Assembly: GCF_004214795.1 (NCBI RefSeq) | Contig: NZ_CP035928.1 | Coordinates: forward strand, 2,170,001-2,234,000 | Reading direction: 5' to 3' | DNA length: 64,000 bases | From: Malaciobacter pacificus | Lineage (GTDB): Bacteria; Campylobacterota; Campylobacteria; Campylobacterales; Arcobacteraceae | Part shown: positions 20,853-29,115 of the stretch, one piece after another | Layout of the letters: every line of letters begins with the position of its first letter | Numbering within the stretch: position 1 is the stretch's first letter | Notes under the pieces: generated by a model | Told to the model about the DNA's origin: nothing | What the model saw: only the letters and a program-made list of their open reading frames with translations | Database searches by the model: none | Position numbers and translations under genes: made by a program

Positions 20853-21721
20853 ACAAAACTAATTGGAACATAATAATCTAAAATAAACTCTCCATCATTT
20901 GATAAAAAGTGGTTTTTGTGATAAATTGTATATGAAGGATTTGTGGAAGTTTCATATCCACTATTTATAAGCCATTTATGATAAACCCATTGAATTAGTT
21001 TTAAAACATCTCCATATACTCCACTTACACTAAATTTTGCATAAACTCCTTTTGGGATAGTTAATGTTGGTAATGATGAGTTTTTAACTACCTGTTCAGT
21101 TTTCATACAAGCAACATATTGACACTCTTTTAGATTTGTAATAATTGGATTATCATGGTGAAGCCCTATTTGAGTAAACTCAGAAATTTCATTTGAGTAA
21201 ATCCAAGTTTGAAGTTTTTGCCAGCTGCTACTTATTGATTTATCGTAACCTTGATGTCTTATATAATAGGCTTTCATTTCGCTCATTTTTACAATTTCAA
21301 CTTTTAAATCTTCAAAATTTGCCTTTGAATTTATTGCACTTGAGGAATCTTTTAAAATATCATTAGAGTAAGTTTTATAGCCATCTTTTTTCCACTGTTT
21401 TGGTGTCATATTAAATCGCTGTTTAAAAGCTCTTAAAAATGAAGTCTGAGAACTATATCCTGTCATTTTTGATATTTCTGTAATTGTTGAATTTTTATTT
21501 GATATTAATAGATTTGATGCTTTTAATAATCTTATATCTTTAATAGTTTCATAAATATTTTTTCCAAATTCATCTTTGAATATTCTGTGAAGATGAAATT
21601 TACTTACTTTTAAATCATGTGATAGTTCATCAATATTTATGTCTGTATCAATATATTTATAAATATAATTCATTAAATCGTTGGCTATTTTAGCTCTTTT
21701 TTGCATTGTATCTTTTTTCAT
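20849..21721 (-). CDS. AraC-family regulator with GyrI-like effector domain
   Basis: 290 residues. The first about 115 residues are a double helix-turn-helix AraC/XylS domain (KVSKFHLHRIFKDEFGKNIYE and TGYSSQTSFLRAFKQRFNMTP). The C-terminal about 150 residues resemble the GyrI/SoxR-effector small-molecule-binding fold (EIVKMSEMKAYYIRHQGY...). This architecture is that of Rob/BltR-type drug- or metabolite-responsive activators. It is divergent from the aminotransferase gene across 120 nt, so that gene is a plausible target. Its stop overlaps the convergent metalloprotease gene. Confidence 0.85.
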   Translation of the reverse strand: MKKDTMQKRAKIANDLMNYIYKYIDTDINIDELSHDLKVSKFHLHRIFKDEFGKNIYETIKDIRLLKASNLLISNKNSTITEISKMTGYSSQTSFLRAFKQRFNMTPKQWKKDGYKTYSNDILKDSSSAINSKANFEDLKVEIVKMSEMKAYYIRHQGYDKSISSSWQKLQTWIYSNEISEFTQIGLHHDNPIITNLKECQYVACMKTEQVVKNSSLPTLTIPKGVYAKFSVSGVYGDVLKLIQWVYHKWLINSGYETSTNPSYTIYHKNHFLSNDGEFILDYYVPISFV

Positions 21722-21841
21722 AATCTTATTATATCAATAAAAGTAAATATTATTAGCAAAAATAGATAGTTTATTAAACATTTATTGTAAAGATTTAACT
21801 TTACTCTTTTTGTAAACTTCAAATAAAAAAAGGAGTTGCAA

Positions 21842-22948
21842 ATGAAAAGATCATTTGTAAGAGAAATATTAGAATCAATTGATAATGAAACCATTTCATT
21901 TGCGGGTGGTTTACCAAATGAAAAACTCTTTCCATCAAAAGAGTTAAAAAAATGTGCATCAAAAGTTCTAAAAAATAAAGAGATTTACCAATATGGCCTA
22001 AGTAATGGAATAAAAGAATTAAGACAAAAAATTGCAAAGATGTATTGTAATAGTGGATTTAAAACAAATGAAGAGAATATTTTAATTACAACAGGAAGTC
22101 AACAAGCTATGTTTATTATTTCAAAATATTTTGAAAATAAGAGTATAACTTTAGAAAAACCTTCTTATTTAGGTGCTATAAATATCTTTAAATTAAATCA
22201 TATAAAAATGAAAGAAGTTGATTTAAAAAAAGATGGAATAGATATAAAAAAGTTTGAAAAATCATTTGCTAAAACTAAACTTGCGTATTTAATTCCTGAT
22301 TTTCAAAATCCAACTTCTACAACATATAGTAAAACAAAAAGAGATGAAGTTGCAAAAATCATTAAAAAATATGATGGAATTTTAATAGAAGATAGTCCCT
22401 ATAGTGAGCTTTATTTTGAGAAAAAAGAGACTTTAATTAGTTCTCAAATTCCAAATAATAGTTTTCACTTAGGAAGCTTTTCAAAAACACTAAGTCCAAG
22501 TTTAAGAATAGGATGGATTAGAGCGTCAAAAGAATTAATAGATTCATTAATTATTATTAAAGAATCTATTGACTTACATTCAAGTGGAATATCTCAATAC
22601 ATCTTAAATGAATATTTAAAAGATGATGCAAACTTTGAAAAACATACTCAAAAGATAAGAGATGATTATCAAGATAAAATGGAGTATTTCTGTAAATGTT
22701 TAGATAAATATCTTCCCACTTTTAAATATACAAAACCAAAGGGAGGAATGTTTATTTATGGAAGTTTCAAAAAAATTGATACATTTGAATTGGTAAAAAA
22801 AGCGATGAAAGAGAAAGTATTATTTGTACCTGGAAATCAATTTTATACAAACAAAGAGAAAATAAATAATGAAATTCGATTTAATTATACGAACTCAAGT
22901 AAAAAAGATATAAAAAAAGGAATTAAAACTATCTCTAAATTAATTTAG
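21842..22948 (+). CDS. PLP-dependent aminotransferase (class I/II)
   Basis: 368 residues from the ATG at 21842, which has AGGAG six bases upstream. Fold-type I signatures: FAGGLPNEKLFP near the N-terminus, PDFQNPTST, the aspartate region LIEDSPYSELYF, and the PLP lysine in LGSFSKTLSPSLRIGW. Sequence style is that of the LysN/2-aminoadipate and MocR-aminotransferase group acting on aromatic or branched amino acids, but the substrate cannot be fixed. Divergent to the AraC-type regulator, which may control it. Confidence 0.85.
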   Translation: MKRSFVREILESIDNETISFAGGLPNEKLFPSKELKKCASKVLKNKEIYQYGLSNGIKELRQKIAKMYCNSGFKTNEENILITTGSQQAMFIISKYFENKSITLEKPSYLGAINIFKLNHIKMKEVDLKKDGIDIKKFEKSFAKTKLAYLIPDFQNPTSTTYSKTKRDEVAKIIKKYDGILIEDSPYSELYFEKKETLISSQIPNNSFHLGSFSKTLSPSLRIGWIRASKELIDSLIIIKESIDLHSSGISQYILNEYLKDDANFEKHTQKIRDDYQDKMEYFCKCLDKYLPTFKYTKPKGGMFIYGSFKKIDTFELVKKAMKEKVLFVPGNQFYTNKEKINNEIRFNYTNSSKKDIKKGIKTISKLI

Positions 22949-22957
22949 AGATAGTTT
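22926..22957. terminator. bidirectional terminator between aminotransferase and NirA-like gene
   Basis: Perfect 15-bp arms, AAACTATCTCTAAAT / ATTTAGAGATAGTTT, separated by TA. The aminotransferase stop lies inside it and the convergent gene ends 9 nt further on. A/T flanks suit termination from both sides. Confidence 0.8.
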
Positions 22958-22965
22958 ATAAAACT

Positions 22966-24537
22966 TTATTTTGAAAGTTCAACTGTGTTAAGATAATCTT
23001 TAAAACTATTTTGACCTAAATTATCAATATTATATTCAGTAATTAAATCTGTTACAAAATCAACTAATTTAGTAGCTTGTACTTTTACACCAGTTTTTTT
23101 TGCAATTCTACTTAGTTTTTCACCTTGTAAATGACCACCAAGAAGTACATCATACCCCTCTACTCTATTACCCTCTTCATCTCTAACTTTAGTTCCTACA
23201 AAACCAATATCGGCAATTTGTGGTTGAGAACATCCATTTCCACACCCTGAAATTGCAATCATTAATGGTTCATTAAATTCTGGATTTTTTTGTTCTAACT
23301 CTACAACTACTTTTTTAGCAAACTCTTTAGTTTCAGTTATACCAAATTTACAAAACTCAATCCCTGTACATGATTGTAATCTTGCTCTAAATGGAGTTGG
23401 TTTATATGGATATCCAAGTGCATCAAACTCATCAGCTAAAGCTTGAGCTACCTCATCTTTAACACCATATACAATAAAGTTTTGAGTTGAAGTAAGAGCT
23501 ATTCCACCTGCATTATATTTTTTACAAATATCACTCATTGCTTTAAAGTCAACACCAGCAACTCTTCCTGAGTTTGTAGCAAATCCTATAAATGATTCAC
23601 CCTCTTGTTTTGCCTTGTGAATACCAAAATGGTCTCTTTCATTAAATGGAGTAATTGCAGGCTCTACAGTTCCCTCTTGTAGTTTATATCCAAGTTTTTC
23701 TTCAATAGCATCAACAAACTTTTCTAATCCCCACTCATTAACTAAGTGTCTAACTCTTGCTTTGTTTCTATTATGTCTATTACCATTGTCTCTAAAGATT
23801 TCAGCACAAACAACAGCTACATCTAAAACTTGTTCTGGTTTTACATATCTATTTGCTCTATATGCAATTTGTTTTGATTTTGATAATCCACCTGCAAGTG
23901 TTAAATCAAATAATACTTCACCATTTTCATCTTTAAATGCTGTAAATGCAACATCTTGAATCTCATGGGCAACAGCGTGTTTTGAACATCCTGAAATACC
24001 TATTTTATATTTTCTTGGGAAATTACAGAATCTATCTTCATTTTCATCAAAGTATGTATCTACTTGTTTAGCAATCACACTTGCATCAATAATCTCTTCA
24101 GGGTCAATTCCACCAACTGGTGAAGTCATAATTGGTCTTGGTCCATCACCTGATGCCATTCTTGAAGTTAAACCAACACTCTCTAATAATTCAAAAATTG
24201 CAGGTATATCTTTCATTTCAATATAGTGAAACTGAACATTTTGTCTATCTGTGAAGTCTACTAATCCTTGAGCATAATCTAAACCAATCTTAGCCATTAC
24301 TTCTAATTGCTCTAAATTCATTTTTGTATCAGTAAGTTTAATTCTTTTCATGAAGTATTTTTTATCTTCTCTTCCATCATGGTTAATATGTGGATACATT
24401 CCATACCATTTTAAAAGACCAATATACTCATCTTTTAAAGGAATCCCTTCATTTGCTTCTTTAAACATATCATCAACAACTCTTAAAGGATTTCTTGAAG
24501 CCTTTAATTTCTCTAAATCAGATAACTCTTTTTCCAT
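22966..24537 (-). CDS. nitrite/sulfite reductase-family siroheme protein (NirA-like)
   Basis: 523 residues with the duplicated nitrite/sulfite reductase half-domains. The siroheme-[4Fe-4S] ligands are seen as C-x5-C in SCTGIEFCKFGITETK and C-x3-C in SGCGNGCSQPQIADIG. Length and the CTGxxFC signature are closest to ferredoxin-dependent NirA-type enzymes performing six-electron reduction of nitrite or sulfite to ammonia or sulfide. The second Cys motif reads CGNGCSQ where many members have CPNSCAQ, so the preferred substrate is left open. The ATG has AGGAGTAAAGC upstream. It is transcribed alone. Confidence 0.85.
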   Translation of the reverse strand: MEKELSDLEKLKASRNPLRVVDDMFKEANEGIPLKDEYIGLLKWYGMYPHINHDGREDKKYFMKRIKLTDTKMNLEQLEVMAKIGLDYAQGLVDFTDRQNVQFHYIEMKDIPAIFELLESVGLTSRMASGDGPRPIMTSPVGGIDPEEIIDASVIAKQVDTYFDENEDRFCNFPRKYKIGISGCSKHAVAHEIQDVAFTAFKDENGEVLFDLTLAGGLSKSKQIAYRANRYVKPEQVLDVAVVCAEIFRDNGNRHNRNKARVRHLVNEWGLEKFVDAIEEKLGYKLQEGTVEPAITPFNERDHFGIHKAKQEGESFIGFATNSGRVAGVDFKAMSDICKKYNAGGIALTSTQNFIVYGVKDEVAQALADEFDALGYPYKPTPFRARLQSCTGIEFCKFGITETKEFAKKVVVELEQKNPEFNEPLMIAISGCGNGCSQPQIADIGFVGTKVRDEEGNRVEGYDVLLGGHLQGEKLSRIAKKTGVKVQATKLVDFVTDLITEYNIDNLGQNSFKDYLNTVELSK

Positions 24538-24883
24538 GCTTTACTCCTAGTTTTTAAACTGTTAAAACTAATTTTCTTGAATTATATCATAATTTTTTAA
24601 TAAATAGATTATTTTAATCTTGATTAATTTAGTTAGCTTTTAAAAACTCAAACTTATAGGACTTTATTGAAGTATTTTAGAAATAAAATCATACTAAACT
24701 AATATAGTTTATATTATACCTTTTTTTTAAATTAAAAAAAAAATCAAAATAAAACTCCATGTATTAAAAAATTTTTATCTTTATTAAAAAAAATTTTTAT
24801 CTTTTAAGTGCCTAAAAATAAGCTTTTTTGTATAAGCAATATTACTTTAAGTTTATTTTCAGTTTATTTCTAATTTTATGAAT
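24538..24883. other. gene-free AT-rich stretch
   Basis: No credible ORF was found. It should contain the promoter of the NirA-like gene (- strand). It also holds a near-perfect tandem duplication at 24762-24803, two copies of TATTAAAAAA(AA)TTTTTATCTT. Long A and T tracts suggest curved DNA. Nothing else recognised. Confidence 0.6.
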
Positions 24884-24889
24884 TATAAT
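24884..24889 (+). promoter_or_regulatory. candidate -10 box for the structured leader and Cys-rich protein gene
   Basis: A perfect TATAAT; transcription would start near 24896, giving a leader of about 150 nt before the ATG at 25046. Upstream DNA is T-rich, as usual for Campylobacterota promoters. Confidence 0.55.
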
Positions 24890-24904
24890 TCCGATATAGA
24901 ATAA

Positions 24905-25023
24905 GAAGACCGTACTTGGGATTCTAGAAATTTATAAACATTTGGTGATGGAAAATTTCTAGAATATGTTGACTCTTATATTAAGAGTTCTTCATACTAA
25001 CTAAAAAATCTTAGTTTTTAGTT
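24905..25023 (+). ncRNA. structured 5' leader, possible cis-regulatory RNA (class unknown)
   Basis: Three stem-loops follow one another. (a) 24921-24965: perfect 13-bp arms ATTCTAGAAATTT / AAATTTCTAGAAT, loop of 19 nt. (b) 24972-24988: ACTCTTA / TAAGAGT, 3-nt loop. (c) 24999-25023: AACTAAAAA / TTTTTAGTT, 7-nt loop. A 5-bp closing helix GAAGA/TCTTC (24905-24909 with 24989-24993) would join (a) and (b) in a three-way junction with unpaired CCGTACTTGGG and ATGTTG. I recognise no known riboswitch class. Confidence 0.45.
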
Positions 25024-25045
25024 AAATGTTTGGAGTAAACTAACG

Positions 25046-25276
25046 ATGTTAAAATTTTTAATGATTACACTTGTAATCTTTTCAGTATCACTATTTGCAA
25101 ACCAAGATATGGATCAAGTAGAACAAATAAATAAATGTGACAAAATTTATGATGACTGTGCTTTAAAATGTGAAAAAAATGAAGCAACAGACAATGAACA
25201 ATGTTATGCTAAATGTGAAGCACTTTTTGACAAATGTCAAAATGAATCAGAAGAGTTAGAAGAAAAACAAGACTAA
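25046..25276 (+). CDS. small Cys-rich exported protein, unknown function
   Basis: 76 residues. The N-terminal 18 residues form a Sec-type signal peptide (MLKFLMITLVIFSVSLFA, cleavage likely before NQD). The mature part is acidic and helical with six Cys arranged C-x6-C-x3-C and, after a spacer, C-x3-C-x6-C. This mirror-symmetric pattern suggests a disulfide-stapled helical hairpin in the periplasm. GGAG lies 10 nt before the start. Preceded by the structured leader, which may control it. No family recognised. Confidence 0.7.
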   Translation: MLKFLMITLVIFSVSLFANQDMDQVEQINKCDKIYDDCALKCEKNEATDNEQCYAKCEALFDKCQNESEELEEKQD

Positions 25277-25334
25277 TTCTTTCTTTACTTCTTATTCTAT
25301 GTAGATTTAAAAAGATTTTATTTGGAGAAAAAAA

Positions 25335-26435
25335 TTGGCTAATTCATTTCAAAATGAACCAATTAAAAATTTTGTACCGTTTTTTGATTTGTTAAAACAA
25401 CTTATTAGAGTTCCTTCTGTTACAGGAGCGGAACACTCATTTTTATTATATTTAAAAAGAGAATTAGAAGAGATTGGTATTAGTACACAATATTATGATG
25501 GTCTACTTGTTGCAAGTGGTAATAATCCTAAAAATGGAATGCTAAGTGCACATATAGATAGACATGGCGTTATTTGTACGGGACCGGATGAATTCCAATT
25601 TGCAGCATTTCTAGCAAAAAATCAGTCTGATTTAAAAGGGAACTCACTTTCAGAACAAACATATCAACTAATAGCTTCTAGATATATAAACCAACAAGTT
25701 CAAGCATATGAACCTTATAGTGGATTATATTTAGGTATTGGAAAAATTGTTGATGTTTATATTGATAAAAGAGTTGATAACCTATTTTTTAAAATAGATG
25801 GATTATCTCACCTTTTACCTGGAACTCCTGTTGCTTTTAGTGATAAACTAAAAAAGCAAGATGATTTAATAAGTGCTCAACTTGATAATGTTATTAGTGC
25901 AGCTATTATTATCTATTTATATCAAAATGGATATCAAGGTACTGCATTTTTTACAGCACAAGAAGAGGCCGGTAAATCTTGGAGATATGTATATGAATGG
26001 TTTAAGAAAAATGAACTAAATACAGATGAACTGTTAGTTTTAGATACAAGTCCATTTGATACAAGAGCAGAAGCTGATGCAATGCAAATAGTTTTAAGAA
26101 ATCAAGATGCAAATGCTAAATTTAAATCTGTTATTTTAAAACAATTAAAACAGTATTGTAGAAAAAACAAAATTGATTTTATTTGTAAAGACAAATTTAT
26201 TCAAGAAAAAAATAAAATTAGAAAAGAAAAAGGACAAGAGCCTTTAACTTTAGGAAGTACAGAACTTGGTAGAATTGTCAAAGAATCAAAGGGATTGATT
26301 CAAGGAACAACCTTACAAATACCAACAACAGGTTATCATACAGTAGAAGAAACAGCATCAATTAAGTCTGTAAAAACTGTGATAAACATATTAAGTGATT
26401 TTTATATTAACAACAAAATAGAGAAAAAGGTTTAA
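25335..26435 (+). CDS. M42-family aminopeptidase-like metallopeptidase
   Basis: 366 residues, TTG start with GGAGAA eight bases upstream. Metal-site motifs of the M42 (co-catalytic zinc) family are visible: AHIDRHG, AQLDNVISA, TAQEEAG (general-base Glu), LDTSPFD and the C-terminal TTGYHTVEET. A PDZ-like insert lies between residues about 90 and 180. These enzymes are cytosolic oligomeric aminopeptidases. It is followed 3 nt later by a small gene, suggesting an operon with the next three genes. Confidence 0.82.
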   Translation: MANSFQNEPIKNFVPFFDLLKQLIRVPSVTGAEHSFLLYLKRELEEIGISTQYYDGLLVASGNNPKNGMLSAHIDRHGVICTGPDEFQFAAFLAKNQSDLKGNSLSEQTYQLIASRYINQQVQAYEPYSGLYLGIGKIVDVYIDKRVDNLFFKIDGLSHLLPGTPVAFSDKLKKQDDLISAQLDNVISAAIIIYLYQNGYQGTAFFTAQEEAGKSWRYVYEWFKKNELNTDELLVLDTSPFDTRAEADAMQIVLRNQDANAKFKSVILKQLKQYCRKNKIDFICKDKFIQEKNKIRKEKGQEPLTLGSTELGRIVKESKGLIQGTTLQIPTTGYHTVEETASIKSVKTVINILSDFYINNKIEKKV

Positions 26436-26438
26436 AAA

Positions 26439-26672
26439 ATGAGCTTATCAATTATATATGAATTAAGAGCAAACGATATACCAGAAGAGCATATTGATTT
26501 AATAATGGATAAAGTTAAAAATAGACTAACTGAAGAGAATATTGATAAAGAATTAGTTGCTTTAGGATACCAAAAAATATTTACTGTTGATTATGATGAT
26601 TATGACTATGACTATGATGATTTAGATTATAGTCCACATAGAAAGGGACACTATGAAGAAGATGACGAATAA
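26439..26672 (+). CDS. small acidic protein with Asp-Tyr repeats, unknown
   Basis: 77 residues; no family recognised. The first about 50 residues look helical (RANDIPEEHIDLIMDKVKNRL). Then comes a low-complexity run of alternating Asp and Tyr (VDYDDYDYDYDDLDYS) and a charged His/Glu/Asp tail. It has no signal peptide. It sits 3 nt after the peptidase gene and overlaps the next gene by 20 nt, so it is part of the same transcript. The Asp-rich part could bind metal ions, but that is only a guess. Confidence 0.55.
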   Translation: MSLSIIYELRANDIPEEHIDLIMDKVKNRLTEENIDKELVALGYQKIFTVDYDDYDYDYDDLDYSPHRKGHYEEDDE

Positions 26673-27057
26673 AGAGATTGTAAAACTTTATTATGATGAA
26701 CTATGGAATAAACAAAAAAAAGAGTACATAGATATTTTATTTGATGATAATATTACATTTCATGGTTCTTTAAATATCAATACAAAAGGTAAAAAAGAGT
26801 TTGAAAACTATATGGAAACTATTTTAACAGGTATTCCAAATCTTTTTCACTCAATTGTAAGTTTAGTTGATGAAAATGACCAAATAGCAGTTAGAGCTTT
26901 ATACAATGGAAGACATACGGGAAAACTATTTGATTATGAAGCTAGTAATAATAAAATCCAATACAATGGTGCATCATTTTTTAAATTTAGAGATGGAAAA
27001 ATTGTAGATATTTGGGTACTTGGTGATTTAAATACTTTAACGAAACAGCTTTCATGA
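26653..27057 (+). CDS. SnoaL-like (NTF2-fold) protein
   Basis: 134 residues with the pattern of SnoaL-like/ester-cyclase NTF2-fold proteins: VKLYYDELWNKQKKEYIDIL at the start, a central FHGSLNINTKGKKEFENYM, and the C-terminal strand pair NGASFFKFRDGKIVDIWVLGD. These are small cup-shaped domains of varied, mostly unknown function. ATG at 26653 has AAGGGA upstream. It overlaps the next gene by 4 nt. Confidence 0.7.
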   Translation: MKKMTNKEIVKLYYDELWNKQKKEYIDILFDDNITFHGSLNINTKGKKEFENYMETILTGIPNLFHSIVSLVDENDQIAVRALYNGRHTGKLFDYEASNNKIQYNGASFFKFRDGKIVDIWVLGDLNTLTKQLS

Positions 27058-27764
27058 CGCAAATAAGTAATGAAGTTTTTTGTGAAGATTTTCTATTAGA
27101 TTTTGATATTCAAACAAAACTATTACCAAACCCATATTATGATTTACCATTTTTAATAATTGAAGATTTTTTCACACAAAAAGAGTGTGAATTAATCAAT
27201 GAGATAATAAAAGATGATGATGATTTTGAAAAAGCACAAGTCTTAATTCAAGAAGCAGTTGTTACTAGTAAAACTAATGAAAAAATTAGAAAAACAAATA
27301 TCTATAAACTAGATAATATTTTATTAAATTTATATAATGAAAGATTTAATTCATATCAAAAACAAATAGAAGACTATTTTAAATTAGCTATTAGTTCATC
27401 AACTAATGTACAAGTACTAGAATATAAAAAAGACTCATTTTATATGATGCATAGTGATGATTCTAGTATGCTTTTCAAAGATGAAAAGTTAGTTGGATTT
27501 GTTCCTGTTACAAATGAGAGAAAAGTATCTACTGTTTTATTTACAACTTCATGTGAAGATGAAATAGATAAAAACTCTTTTCAAGGAGGAGAGCTTTTGT
27601 TTAACTTTTTATATGACATAAATGGAAATCAAATAAAAGTTAAACCAAAAGCTGGGAATATGGTAGTATTCTTAAGTAATCCCTACTTCACTCATGAAGT
27701 ATTAAAAGTAAAACAAGGTAGACGAATTTCCCTTGTTCAATGGCACAATGCCATAGTTAACTAA
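27054..27764 (+). CDS. 2-oxoglutarate/Fe(II)-dependent oxygenase (prolyl hydroxylase-like)
   Basis: 236 residues. The double-stranded beta-helix metal motif is visible as H-x-D in MMHSDDSS, the distal His in FTHEVLKV and the 2-oxoglutarate Arg in GRRISLVQWH; FQGGELLF and AGNMVVFLS are typical of prolyl-4-hydroxylase-like members. Target unknown. It ends inside the convergent terminator that follows and is translationally coupled to the previous gene. Confidence 0.8.
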   Translation: MTQISNEVFCEDFLLDFDIQTKLLPNPYYDLPFLIIEDFFTQKECELINEIIKDDDDFEKAQVLIQEAVVTSKTNEKIRKTNIYKLDNILLNLYNERFNSYQKQIEDYFKLAISSSTNVQVLEYKKDSFYMMHSDDSSMLFKDEKLVGFVPVTNERKVSTVLFTTSCEDEIDKNSFQGGELLFNFLYDINGNQIKVKPKAGNMVVFLSNPYFTHEVLKVKQGRRISLVQWHNAIVN

Positions 27765-27785
27765 AGTAAGAACTCTTACTTTAGT
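27760..27785. terminator. bidirectional terminator
   Basis: Perfect 11-bp arms, ACTAAAGTAAG / CTTACTTTAGT, with an AACT loop. It lies between two convergent genes whose stop codons (27762-27764 and 27781-27783) are both within the hairpin. Confidence 0.8.
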
Positions 27786-28209
27786 AACTTAAATTTTGGA
27801 AATCTTTATTTAATAAAGAAGCTGCAACCTCATTTGGTTTTGCAACACTAATTCCATCCATTAATACAGAAGTATCTTTCCCTGCATTTGGTAAATATAA
27901 AGGACAAACTTTAACTGATGCACCATTTTTAATTAAACCATTTAATAGCATTTTTGGTGATTTATCTTTTGGCTTTAAAGTAGCACTTTTCATATTTTTA
28001 TCAGCTAAATCCCCTGCACTTGAACATAAAGTAATATTTACTTCTTTTCCTGCTTTTTTAGCCATTGTAGCTAATACCATTGCCATCATTTGAGTTTGAT
28101 TATCTGCTGATGTAACAATTACATTTAATCCCTTTGCACTATTTTCATTTGCATATAAATTAGCAGATAAAAAAAGAGCACTTACAAATACTAAAAACTT
28201 TTTAATCAT
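27781..28209 (-). CDS. periplasmic DsrE/DsrF-like protein
   Basis: 142 residues with a clear Sec signal peptide (MIKKFLVFVSALFLSANLYA). The mature part follows the DsrE-like alpha/beta pattern (NVIVTSADNQTQMMAMVLATMA ... GASVKVCPLYLPNAGK ... LMDGISVAKP). Two Cys are retained (TLCSSAGD and VKVCPLY). DsrE-like folds often act in sulfur relay or binding, but exported members are poorly characterised. ATG with GGAAAAATT upstream; monocistronic. Confidence 0.7.
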   Translation of the reverse strand: MIKKFLVFVSALFLSANLYANENSAKGLNVIVTSADNQTQMMAMVLATMAKKAGKEVNITLCSSAGDLADKNMKSATLKPKDKSPKMLLNGLIKNGASVKVCPLYLPNAGKDTSVLMDGISVAKPNEVAASLLNKDFQNLSY

Positions 28210-28380
28210 AATTTTTCCTTATAAATAATTAATTAGTTTTACTAATAAAACTACAAGGATTATAGAGCTAAAAAACTTAGAAAGTTATTAAAGAAAACTA
28301 TTTTTATCATTAATTAATTTTATCACTTAAATAGGATTATTTGTATATAATCACAAATAAATTATTCATAAAGAGTATTG

Positions 28381-29115
28381 ATGATATTAACACCTCAACA
28401 ACTAAAAGAGTTTGAAGAGAATGGCTTTTTAGTTATTAAAAACTTTGCACCACAACAATTATGTGAAGATATACTAAATAAAGCCAAAGAACACTTACAA
28501 GCAAAAATAGCACCCATAGAGTCTGAACAAGAGTATTTAAACCTTGATGAGAAAAAAATTACAGTAAGAAGATTACGACAAGTTTATCAAAGAGAAGAGA
28601 TTTTTAGAAATTGGATGACATATAGAGAAATAAGACCTATTTTAAAACAGGTTTTAAATGACACACCTATATTAACACTTGCACACCATAATTCAATAAT
28701 GACAAAACTTCCAAAAGAGAGTACTAGAACTTATTGGCATCAAGATAGAAGATATTGGCATTTTGAAAATGACAATTTAGTTTCAGTTTGGCTTGCCCTT
28801 GGTGATGAGTTTTTAGATAATGGTTTATTGGAGTTTATTCCAAAAAGTCATAAAATGAATTTCACACCTGATAGATTTGATGAGGACTCAAATTTCTTAG
28901 ATGAGAATAAACAAAATATAGAATTAATTAAACAAAAAACATCAACTCCACTAGAAAAAGGAGATATTGTTTTATTTCATTGTAAGACTTTACACCATGC
29001 AAGTAAAAATAGTACAGATACTCCAAAAATATCATTTGTTTATACAGTAAGAGCAAAGAGTAATAAGCCTATTTCAAATACTAGAAGTGATTTTGAGGAA
29101 GTAGAACTTGACTAA
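28381..29115 (+). CDS. phytanoyl-CoA dioxygenase (PhyH) family protein
   Basis: 244 residues from ATG at 28381; the TTG just before is less likely. Iron ligands fit H-x-D in TYWHQDRRYWHF and a distal His in HCKTLHHASKNS, with the Ser/Arg region FVYTVRAKSNKP. PhyH-type enzymes hydroxylate diverse small molecules using 2-oxoglutarate. It overlaps the tex start by 8 nt. This is the second non-heme iron oxygenase within 2 kb. Confidence 0.8.
   Translation: MILTPQQLKEFEENGFLVIKNFAPQQLCEDILNKAKEHLQAKIAPIESEQEYLNLDEKKITVRRLRQVYQREEIFRNWMTYREIRPILKQVLNDTPILTLAHHNSIMTKLPKESTRTYWHQDRRYWHFENDNLVSVWLALGDEFLDNGLLEFIPKSHKMNFTPDRFDEDSNFLDENKQNIELIKQKTSTPLEKGDIVLFHCKTLHHASKNSTDTPKISFVYTVRAKSNKPISNTRSDFEEVELD

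Noticed and set aside
24905-25023. Possible fluoride riboswitch because of GGTGATGG in the leader
   Set aside because: Only this short string agrees; it lies in the loop of a long hairpin and the rest of the fluoride-aptamer pseudoknot pattern is missing. Downstream gene is not a fluoride transporter or enzyme.
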